Under the pieces are notes generated by a model. It was not told the DNA's origin, ran no database searches, and worked only from the letters and a program-made list of their open reading frames with translations. From Deltaproteobacteria bacterium (GTDB lineage: Bacteria > Desulfobacterota > Binatia > Binatales > Binataceae), in the NCBI GenBank assembly GCA_021799555.1, contig JAJZAG010000274.1, positions 1-5,092 on the forward strand: 5,092 nt of DNA, given 5' to 3'. The position numbers were made by a program, and so were the translations under genes. Below are positions 1 through 4,745 of the stretch, in pieces (position 1 is the first letter of the stretch; each line of letters opens with the position of its first letter).

Positions 1-423
1 GTAGCCTGGCAGCGACGGCGCGATGACCGTGAATGAATCTCTCGGATCGCCGCCGTACGCGCCCGGGTCGGTCAACATCGGGATGATATCCATGAACTCA
101 ACAATCGATCCCGGCCACCCGTGGATAAGCAAAACTGGTTTGGGATTTGGACCGCGCCCGGGCTCATGAATAAAATGGATTTTGAGCCCGTCGATATCGG
201 CGTGATATTGCGCGAAGCGGTTGATACGCGCCTCCTGAGCGCGCCAGTCATAGCGGGTGCGCCAGTAATCCACGACTTCGCGCATATAGGCCAGGTTCGA
301 GCCGTATTCCCATCCGGTGTCCGGAACTTCATCGGGAAACCGCGTACGCTCAAGCCGCACGCGCAGATCGGCGATTACCTCTTCTGACACGGCGACTCTA
401 AACGGCTCGACGCTATAACCCAT
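1..423 (-). CDS. Epoxide hydrolase, N-terminal part (cut by window edge)
   Basis: This is the first 141 codons of an alpha/beta-hydrolase-fold epoxide hydrolase, an enzyme family that adds water to epoxides to give vicinal diols in the cytoplasm. The start is ATG at 423, preceded by a weak GGGGA ribosome site. Residues 1 to about 110 match the EHN domain (epoxide hydrolase N-terminus): a run starting MGYSVEPFRV, then RTRFPDE (27-33), DTGWEYG (35-41), YWRTRYDWR (53-61) and the substrate-proximal IDGLKIHFIH (77-86). The HGWPGS oxyanion-hole motif is at 101-106, and the SLPGY strand-turn is at 137-141, where the window ends. The nucleophilic Asp, the acid and the catalytic His lie outside the window, so activity cannot be judged. 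It is divergent from the SDR at 580. The substrate is unknown; some relatives are annotated juvenile-hormone or microsomal-type hydrolases. Confidence 0.9.
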   Translation of the reverse strand, partial: MGYSVEPFRVAVSEEVIADLRVRLERTRFPDEVPDTGWEYGSNLAYMREVVDYWRTRYDWRAQEARINRFAQYHADIDGLKIHFIHEPGRGPNPKPVLLIHGWPGSIVEFMDIIPMLTDPGAYGGDPRDSFTVIAPSLPGY

Positions 424-451
424 AGTCTATTCCCCAGCTCGAACAGCCAAA

Positions 452-481
452 GTGGTACAGCGAAAGGCGTTAAGGCGTCAA
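452..481 (-). promoter_or_regulatory. Candidate sigma70-like promoter for the epoxide hydrolase
   Basis: On the minus strand, TTGACG (476-481, five of six matches to the -35 consensus) lies 18 nt from TACCAC (452-457, a weak -10 with three of six matches). The -10 is 28 nt upstream of the ATG at 423. The -35 is good and the -10 poor, so this is only a candidate. I saw no equally good promoter for the SDR in the rest of the 424-579 divergent region. Confidence 0.25.
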
Positions 482-565
482 GACAAATCAGGCTCTGCAC
501 CAGTAGCGTCACGAAGGTGTTTCATGCGATAGAAGCGCCAATCAATTTTTTTCCAGACTCGATTT

Positions 566-572
566 ACGGAGG
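566..572 (+). promoter_or_regulatory. Ribosome binding site that sets the SDR start
   Basis: ACGGAGG sits 7 nt before the ATG at 580. This is a strong Shine-Dalgarno match. It argues against the in-frame GTG at 517, which would add 21 residues that do not resemble the start of an SDR. Confidence 0.8.
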
Positions 573-579
573 CATCAAG

Positions 580-1353
580 ATGGCAGACGGTAGACTCGCA
601 GGCCGCGTCGCTGTAATAACCGGCGGAGCGTCCGGGATCGGTAAGGCTACGGCCGAACTGTTTGCGAAAGAAGGCGCCAAGGTTGTGATTGGAGACCTGG
701 CCACAAGCGCAGGCGCCAAAGTCGCGGAGAAGATGGGCGCGGTATTCTTCCCGACCGATGTTAGCAAGTCCGAAGACGTTGATGCGCTTGTCAAGACCGC
801 AACCGACAAGTATGGCCGGCTCGACGTTATGTTCAACAATGCGGGAATCGGAATCGGTTCTCCCCTGTTGGGCACGACCGCCGAGGATTACTACCGCACC
901 ATCCGTATCGACCTGGACGGCGTCTATTGGGGCTTGCAGGCGGCGGGCAAAGTGATGGTTGCTGCAGGACGCGGCGCGATCGTTAATACTGCGTCCGTCG
1001 CCGGACTTATCGGATCGACCGGGTTATCGGCATACAACGCGGCCAAGCACGGTGTGGTCGGCCTCACGCGCAACGCCGCGCTCGAGTTCGCACCGTTCGG
1101 CGTCCGCGTCAATTGCATCTGCCCGGGCGTAATCGAAACTCCGCTGGTGATGGACAACTTCGCCGTCGTCGAAGGTGCGCGCAAAATGCTCGACGCGATG
1201 CATCCGCTCGGCAGAATGGGACAGCCGCAAGAGGTCGCCAAGGCGGTGCTGTTTCTAGCCTCCGATGACGCTTCGTTCGTCACCGGCCATGCACTCGCTG
1301 TGGACGGCGGAATGATGGCGGGGCTTGGCGCGGGCAACGCGTTCAATCAATAA
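580..1353 (+). CDS. Classical SDR-family NAD(P)-dependent oxidoreductase
   Basis: A 257-residue classical short-chain dehydrogenase/reductase, the usual length for the family. It is expected to be a soluble cytoplasmic Rossmann-fold enzyme that oxidises an alcohol or reduces a carbonyl. The cofactor motif TGGASGIG is at 14-21. Asp39 at the end of the second beta strand suggests NAD(H) rather than NADP(H). The adenine-pocket pair DV is at 60-61 and NNAG at 86-89. Catalytic Ser139 lies in NTASVAG, and the YxxxK motif gives Tyr152 and Lys156. PGVIETP (182-188) and the C-terminal VDGG (241-244) are also typical. The usual active-site Asn of helix 4 appears replaced by Asp111 (IDLDG). The start is fixed by a strong ribosome site. 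The gene is divergent from the epoxide hydrolase and converges on yqeY with 21 bp between stops. The substrate cannot be told from sequence; close relatives are often annotated glucose 1-dehydrogenase or 3-oxoacyl reductase without evidence. Confidence 0.93.
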   Translation: MADGRLAGRVAVITGGASGIGKATAELFAKEGAKVVIGDLATSAGAKVAEKMGAVFFPTDVSKSEDVDALVKTATDKYGRLDVMFNNAGIGIGSPLLGTTAEDYYRTIRIDLDGVYWGLQAAGKVMVAAGRGAIVNTASVAGLIGSTGLSAYNAAKHGVVGLTRNAALEFAPFGVRVNCICPGVIETPLVMDNFAVVEGARKMLDAMHPLGRMGQPQEVAKAVLFLASDDASFVTGHALAVDGGMMAGLGAGNAFNQ

Positions 1354-1374
1354 GCGACCGCAAACGGCTGACTA

Positions 1375-1806
1375 CTACTTCGGCGCAAGCGCTTGTTTGA
1401 CAAGGTCGCTTGCCAGCCTGCCATCGAGGCGGGCACCGAACCGTTCGCGCAGCGCCTTCATAACGGCGCCCATCTGGTTGGTGCCGCCGGCGACGATTTC
1501 AGTCACGGCGGCGCTGACCTCATCGGGCGAAAGCTCGGGCGGAAGATACCCTGCCAGAATATTCGCCTCAGTCTCATTCTGCTCAATCAGATCGGCGCGA
1601 TTGGCTTTTTTCGCGAACTCGAGCGCCTCGGCGCGGCGTGCGCGCTCGCGCTTGATTATCTGGACGATCTCGGCCTCATTGGCGTCGCGCCGGACGTCTT
1701 TCTCGACCCTCGAGATCTCCGACAGCACGCCACGAATCGTCATCGTGCGCGGCTTGTCGCCGCTCTTCATCGCGGTTTTCAAATCATCTTGAAGCTTCTG
1801 TTTCAC
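1375..1806 (-). CDS. yqeY: GatB/YqeY domain-containing protein
   Basis: A 143-residue protein matching the YqeY family, which is about 150 residues long in most bacteria. The family resembles the C-terminal tRNA-interacting tail domain of the GatB amidotransferase subunit; its cellular role is not settled. Family marks are the N-terminal helix LQDDLKTAMKSGDK (5-18), TIRGVLSEI (23-31), a charged helical stretch around 43-70, YLPPELS (87-93), and MGAVMKALRERFGARLDG (112-129) followed by ASDLVKQAL (132-140). The start is GTG at 1806. An in-frame TAG two codons upstream (1810-1812) rules out any earlier start, and no good Shine-Dalgarno is seen. It is the last of three minus-strand genes, 119 nt after the exported protein. 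The usual rpsU or dnaG neighbours are not present in this window. Confidence 0.92.
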   Translation of the reverse strand: MKQKLQDDLKTAMKSGDKPRTMTIRGVLSEISRVEKDVRRDANEAEIVQIIKRERARRAEALEFAKKANRADLIEQNETEANILAGYLPPELSPDEVSAAVTEIVAGGTNQMGAVMKALRERFGARLDGRLASDLVKQALAPK

Positions 1807-1925
1807 GGCCTAAATCATTTTGCGCACGGTGTCGCGGCGCGAGGCGAACGATCTGCACCCCTCCGACTTGTCGTGCCGGCTCGAGTCCGTTTCGGAGCCG
1901 CGCGCCTCAATCAATACCCGCGTCG

Positions 1926-2453
1926 CTACTTCTTTTTCGTCGCGGCAGCCGGAGCAGCCACGTCTTCCCATTTCGCTGGCTCTGATGCAACGAACTTAGT
2001 TCCGTCGAGTTTGTAATTGAAAATCAACGCCTTCTTGCTTCCGGTCGCCCTGCCCCGCCCCGAGCCGCCTTTGGCAAGTTTGTACTCGCTGCCGGTCAGC
2101 TTGGCGACCACGTTCAGTTGACCTCCCTTGCGGGTCGGAATGTAACTAAACGCCGCGTGCTCGAGGTCAACATACGGCTGCCCAGAAGTCTTTTTGTCGC
2201 TTTCCTGATCGAGGAACGGATCGGAGTCATTCGCAACCGCGTCCTGCAGCGCTTTCTGCTGCGCCGGCGTCAATGGATTATGCATCGACGGTCCGGGCGC
2301 CATCCGCGCAGGTCCACCACTGCTTGCTCCACCGCCGACGTTCAGGTCTTTTTTGACTTCGATCGCGTGCGCACCATCCGGCACCAGCATAGCGCACAGC
2401 ACCATCGTTACGATCGCGGCTTCGATCGCCGCTCTCATCACTCCTGTCTTCAT
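1926..2453 (-). CDS. Exported protein of unknown function
   Basis: I do not recognise this 175-residue protein. It has a clear Sec-type signal peptide: MKTGVMR, a hydrophobic core (about 8-24, AIEAAIVTMVLCAMLV) and an AHA cleavage site at 28-30. The Cys at 20 does not sit in a lipobox, so it is probably not a lipoprotein. The mature part starts IEVKKDLNVGGG and has a Gly/Ser/Pro-rich linker (40-58). It then has a helix-like segment (LTPAQQKALQDAV, 61-73), a polar acidic stretch, and a beta-rich half containing YVDLEHAAFSYIP (94-106) and LNVVAKLTGSEYKL (113-126). It ends with ALIFNYKLDGTKFVASEPAKW (142-162) and a Lys-rich tail. The start is uncertain: ATG 2453 has TAAGG 8 nt upstream and gives the neatest signal peptide, while ATG 2474, GTG 2510 and ATG 2438 are also in frame. 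It lies downstream of the TonB-family gene on the same strand, which fits a periplasmic or envelope role, but that is inference. Confidence 0.75.
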   Translation of the reverse strand: MKTGVMRAAIEAAIVTMVLCAMLVPDGAHAIEVKKDLNVGGGASSGGPARMAPGPSMHNPLTPAQQKALQDAVANDSDPFLDQESDKKTSGQPYVDLEHAAFSYIPTRKGGQLNVVAKLTGSEYKLAKGGSGRGRATGSKKALIFNYKLDGTKFVASEPAKWEDVAAPAAATKKK

Positions 2454-2460
2454 CGCTCCT
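2431..2460 (-). repeat. Two 15-nt tandem units, each with AGGAG and ATG
   Basis: On the minus strand two adjacent 15-nt units read AGGAGCGATGAAGAC (2460-2446) and AGGAGTGATGAGAGC (2445-2431), identical at 11 of 15 positions. Each has an AGGAG followed two bases later by an in-frame ATG, at the start of the exported-protein gene. The ATG at 2453 is my chosen start, and the second is at 2438. The duplication explains why the start codon is hard to choose. Confidence 0.55.
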
Positions 2461-2592
2461 GCCTTAAAAGTCATTGTCGTCGTACCCCCGCACTCGGCAC
2501 GGCCTGTCACAAATGGCCCGAAATTGTTAGCAGCCGTTGCAAAAGGAGATTAGCACGCGCACCAATAATGCAAAGAGCCGGGCCGTCGCCGA

Positions 2593-3456
2593 TCAATTCG
2601 AGGTTTCCCGCAGCATGAAATGGATCGGCACAATCGTCCAACTTTCGACCGCAACGCCGTCGCGGCGCGCGGGGATGAATTTCCATCGTCGCCGCACCGT
2701 CTCGAGCGCAGTTTCATCGAGAGCCCGAAAGCCCGAACTCACCAAAAGTTCGACTCGTTCTACCGCGCCGTCGGCGGCAATCAAAACATGCAGCGTGACT
2801 GTTCCCTGCTCGCCCCGCCGCCGCGAGCGAGCAGGATAAAGCGGTGCCGGAATGTACCCATAATCGGCCCGCACCCTGCTATCGCCACTCGCATCGTTGC
2901 CTCGGCCGACGAAACCGCTACCTGTCCGGGCGCCATGCGCCGCCGTACCTGAGAACGCGCCAGCGTCGCCAACAGCGGAATTGGCGACGCCCGGATTCGA
3001 ATGCGGTATCGCTGCGGCTGGACTGGGTTCGTCCCTCGGATTGCCACGATTTTCGCGCAGCCGCAGCCCCGTTGCTTCCCTTTCTGCAGGCGCGACTGGC
3101 GCGAGCGCCGCTTCACGCATGTGCCGCTTTTGATGGATTCGGCTTGCGCCACGCGCAATTAACGGTATGGCGATAGGCTCTTCCGGCGGCGACACCGGAC
3201 CGGGATCGAACCGTTGCAGCGCCCCTCCGCTATGCGCCGACGCTCCACAGTGCGCGCTGCCCATATCAATCACATACGCAAGCATCCATCGATGCCTGTG
3301 CGGGACGGCGCGCGACGCGACAAATATGAGCATCGCAAAGACCACAGCGTGGACGACGACTGATCCCGCAAGGGCCGCAAATTGCCGCTTGGGCCGGGCG
3401 TATCCAACGCCCGCGTCGCTCGGCCGACCCACCTGACCGGAATTAATCCTTTTCAT
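2593..3456 (-). CDS. TonB-family energy transducer
   Basis: A 287-residue protein with TonB architecture. TonB proteins are anchored in the inner membrane by one helix, are energised by ExbB-ExbD, and contact outer-membrane receptors with their C-terminal domain. A basic N-terminus (to about residue 26) is followed by one membrane helix (about 27-49, FAALAGSVVVHAVVFAMLIF). This helix contains S32 and H36 in an SxxxH pattern, matching the functional Ser16/His20 pair of E. coli TonB. A long periplasmic linker follows (about 50-198), rich in Ala, Gly, Arg and Pro rather than the Pro/Lys repeats of classic TonB. The TonB C-terminal domain is at about 200-282: PLYPARSRRRGEQGTVTLHV, AADGAVERVELLVSSG, LDETALETVRRRWKFIPA and a final IVPIHFML strand. 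The start is ATG 3456; an in-frame TTG at 3489 is a weaker option. No exbB, exbD or receptor gene is in the window, so its partners are unknown. Confidence 0.87.
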   Translation of the reverse strand: MKRINSGQVGRPSDAGVGYARPKRQFAALAGSVVVHAVVFAMLIFVASRAVPHRHRWMLAYVIDMGSAHCGASAHSGGALQRFDPGPVSPPEEPIAIPLIARGASRIHQKRHMREAALAPVAPAEREATGLRLRENRGNPRDEPSPAAAIPHSNPGVANSAVGDAGAFSGTAAHGARTGSGFVGRGNDASGDSRVRADYGYIPAPLYPARSRRRGEQGTVTLHVLIAADGAVERVELLVSSGFRALDETALETVRRRWKFIPARRDGVAVESWTIVPIHFMLRETSN

Positions 3457-3532
3457 CTTGCGATGCGCTTTCCACTCGGCTGGGCACAATCAATTTTCGG
3501 TAAGGACGCGTCAGGAACACGAGCACCACGTC

Positions 3533-3594
3533 GGAGCCGACTGCGGCCCATGGCCGCCGAAGCCTTCCTCGCCCGCGAAGGCCGCAGCGGCTCC
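3533..3594. repeat. 62-bp interrupted palindrome, 15-bp arms with one bulged A
   Basis: The left arm GGAGCCGACTGCGGCC (3533-3548) and the right arm GGCCGCAGCGGCTCC (3580-3594) pair over 15 base pairs with only A3540 unpaired. The 31-nt centre (3549-3579) can form alternative smaller hairpins: GCCTTC (3562-3567) with GAAGGC (3577-3582), and GCGGCC (3543-3548) with GGCCGC (3552-3557). Neither strand has a T run after the stem, so it is not a standard intrinsic terminator. It lies 77 bp upstream of the TonB ATG, and about 35 bp past the first stop of the possible decayed frame. It could be a structured leader RNA, a REP-like element or a protein-binding site. Confidence 0.6.
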
Positions 3595-3796
3595 ATCGAT
3601 CCAACCCGTGGGCTGCGCTTCAAGCCGCTCACTCGAAATGCGCGACCACGTACGGTTGCGGGGCACTACCGGCCTTTCGCGCGATATCCCGAAACCAATC
3701 AAACGCGAGCCTAACCGCGCGGGAGGCGGAGTCAAGCGCCAAGCGATCAAAATCAAGAACACCCTGACCCTGAAAGAGAGGCTCGCGAATTCTGGT

Positions 3797-3826
3797 TTGA
3801 CTTTGGCGGGCAATCCGGGCTATGAG
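3797..3826 (+). promoter_or_regulatory. Candidate promoter of the TetR gene
   Basis: TTGACT (3797-3802, five of six -35 matches) and TATGAG (3821-3826, four of six -10 matches) are 18 nt apart. Transcription would start near 3833, just before the inverted repeat at 3841-3856 and close to the TetR start codon. The placement makes sense, but the prediction rests on sequence resemblance only. Confidence 0.4.
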
Positions 3827-3840
3827 TTTTTGTTCAGATT

Positions 3841-3856
3841 ATGAATCCTAATTCAT
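3841..3856. promoter_or_regulatory. Likely TetR operator: perfect inverted repeat
   Basis: ATGAATCCTAATTCAT has perfect 6-bp arms (ATGAAT / ATTCAT) around a 4-bp centre. It is AT-rich in a GC-rich setting and lies immediately downstream of the candidate promoter, 22 bp before the ATG of the TetR gene. TetR-family dimers typically bind such short palindromes at their own promoter, so autorepression is the natural reading. Binding itself is inferred. The site would fall in the transcribed leader, where a bound repressor could block initiation or clearance. Confidence 0.5.
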
Positions 3857-3878
3857 CACCGTGCAGGTATCGCCGTCG

Positions 3879-4715
3879 ATGAGCGTGCGCGAACGGCATC
3901 GGCGCGAGCGGGCAGCGCGCGGCCAAGCGATCTTGGCTGCTGCCGCACGGGTCTTCTCCCGTCACGGCCTTGAGGGCGCTACGATCGAGATGGTCGCGCG
4001 CGAAGCGGAAGTCGCAGTCGGCACGATCTATCTTTACTTCGCGTCGCGCGACGACCTGTACTTGAGCCTGGTCGCCGAGCGAGGCGAAGGTCTTCGAATG
4101 CGGTATCTGGAAATTCAAGCGAGAGGTCTGGGACCACTTGAAGAGCTTTACGCAATCGCGGCCGCCTATCTGGATTATCTGCGCGAATCCCGTGAACTCT
4201 TTATCTCTCAGCAGTCCGTGAGTTACGCGCAGCTCCAAAAACGCCTGCACCGTCCTTCGGAACTGCGTCACTTCGGCCGCGTAATTGAGCAGGGGCACGA
4301 AGTCTTCGCGCTTTATGAAAAGACTGTGCGCCGGGTCGTTGAAGCTGGTTTAATCGCACACCCGATGGGAGTGACTCGGACCGCCGCGATCATCTGGGCA
4401 ACGCTCAACGGCGCCTTCATGCTGATGGGTAACGACAGTTTCTTCCGCGACGTAACGGGTCTTTCAACCGAACACTTCATCGAAGAGGCGCTCGAATCTC
4501 ACTTGGCCGGAGCGCATCAGGGCACAGGCGAGCCGCTTGTCGTCCCGTCCGCCAATCGGAAATCACGCGCGGCGAGGGCCGTCAGCAACCACCACGGCAA
4601 AATTTCAAAATCCGCAATCCCCGTCGCGCGAAATATCAGGGAAGCAAAGCTTAAAAGCCAGGATGTCACAGATCGGATCTTGGACAAGACCGATGCGATT
4701 GCGTCCGCCTCGTGA
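3879..4715 (+). CDS. TetR/AcrR-family transcriptional regulator with long C-terminal tail
   Basis: A 278-residue TetR-type repressor, counted from ATG 3879. An in-frame GTG at 3861 would add six residues and cannot be excluded; an in-frame TAA at 3849 blocks anything earlier. The N-terminal DNA-binding domain is textbook: GQAILAAAARVFSRHGLEGA (15-34), TIEMVAREAEVAVGTIYLYF (35-54, containing the helix-turn-helix) and ASRDDLYLSLVAE (55-67). The central region to about 212 is helical and should form the ligand-binding and dimer domain, including YAIAAAYLDYLRE (91-103) and AAIIWATLNGAFMLMG (169-184). Residues 213-278 are an extra basic, low-complexity tail (GEPLVVPSANRKSRAARAV...) that most TetR proteins of about 200 residues lack. 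The gene is 30 bp upstream of the LLM oxidoreductase in the same direction, which suggests it regulates that gene and itself. The ligand is unknown. Confidence 0.9.
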   Translation: MSVRERHRRERAARGQAILAAAARVFSRHGLEGATIEMVAREAEVAVGTIYLYFASRDDLYLSLVAERGEGLRMRYLEIQARGLGPLEELYAIAAAYLDYLRESRELFISQQSVSYAQLQKRLHRPSELRHFGRVIEQGHEVFALYEKTVRRVVEAGLIAHPMGVTRTAAIIWATLNGAFMLMGNDSFFRDVTGLSTEHFIEEALESHLAGAHQGTGEPLVVPSANRKSRAARAVSNHHGKISKSAIPVARNIREAKLKSQDVTDRILDKTDAIASAS

Positions 4716-4731
4716 GGGCGCGGCGAACGCC

Positions 4732-4737
4732 AAGGAG
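4732..4737 (+). promoter_or_regulatory. Ribosome binding site of the LLM oxidoreductase
   Basis: AAGGAG lies 8 nt before the ATG at 4746, an excellent Shine-Dalgarno match that fixes the start. It lies entirely within the short gap after the TetR stop codon, fitting a shared transcript. Confidence 0.8.
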
Positions 4738-4745
4738 AAAAGCGC

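Larger units (their letters stand above)
3443..3838 (-). pseudogene. Possible decayed reading frame (start-less, two internal stops)
   Basis: On the minus strand, one frame runs from a TAA at 3839-3841 to a TAA at 3443-3445, interrupted by TGA at 3629-3631 and 3620-3622. The upstream 69 codons have no ATG or GTG start and read protein-like, for example VLDFDRLALDSASRAVRLAF followed by DWFRDIARKAG and a C-terminal PYVVAHFE. Downstream of the stops the frame again looks coding-like: eleven consecutive codons at 3541-3509 (VGSDVVLVFLT) all end in G or C. The last codons overlap the TonB start by 14 nt. I do not recognise a family. It could be a gene remnant, two short genes, or chance. The opposite strand in the same triplets has higher third-position GC over 3632-3838, which weakens the case. 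Confidence 0.22.
3457..3878. other. Long intergenic region between divergent TonB and TetR genes
   Basis: About 420 bases without a convincing intact gene. The left part, next to the TonB start, holds a 62-bp interrupted palindrome (3533-3594). The middle and left part can be read on the minus strand as a coding-like frame broken by two stops. The right part holds a promoter-like pair and a perfect short inverted repeat just before the TetR gene. Frames on both strands share the same triplet register here and both look partly protein-like, so reading-frame evidence alone is weak. No tRNA or rRNA pattern and no transposase motif was seen. Confidence 0.6.

Noticed and set aside
517..579. Upstream GTG start extending the SDR by 21 residues
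   Set aside because: The ATG at 580 has a strong ACGGAGG site at ideal spacing, and the protein from there begins like typical SDRs. The extension has no family resemblance.
1354..1409. GCGACC (1354-1359) and GGTCGC (1404-1409) as a bidirectional terminator between SDR and yqeY
   Set aside because: Six-base arms separated by 44 nt, with one arm inside yqeY coding sequence and no T run. This is expected by chance.
1877..1900. Hairpin CGGCTC/GAGCCG after the exported-protein gene as a terminator
   Set aside because: The stem is only 6 bp with a 12-nt loop and no T run on the minus strand, so it is too weak to call a terminator.
1393..2016. 207-codon plus-strand open frame across yqeY and the exported-protein gene
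   Set aside because: It is antisense to a recognised YqeY protein and has no motif of its own.
2541..2548. AAAAGGAG as a ribosome site for a plus-strand gene after 2541
   Set aside because: The nearest ATG is about 20 nt away and the frames beyond it are antisense to the TonB C-terminal domain.
3533..3605. Integron attC site
   Set aside because: A bulged palindrome and an RYYYAAC-like heptamer (ATCCAAC, 3599-3605) exist, but the heptamer is on the wrong side for an attC and no matching GTTRRRY core site is found at the other end.
3620..3665. Group II intron domain V-like sequence (AGCCG ... GAAA ... ACGTACGGTT)
   Set aside because: The outer five pairs and a GAAA are present, but the middle of the stem does not pair and no intron-encoded protein or domain VI is visible. 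Chance resemblance is more likely.
3834..4298. 154-codon open frame antisense to the TetR gene
   Set aside because: It lies opposite a clear TetR domain and shows no family motif. It is a shadow produced by GC-rich coding sequence.
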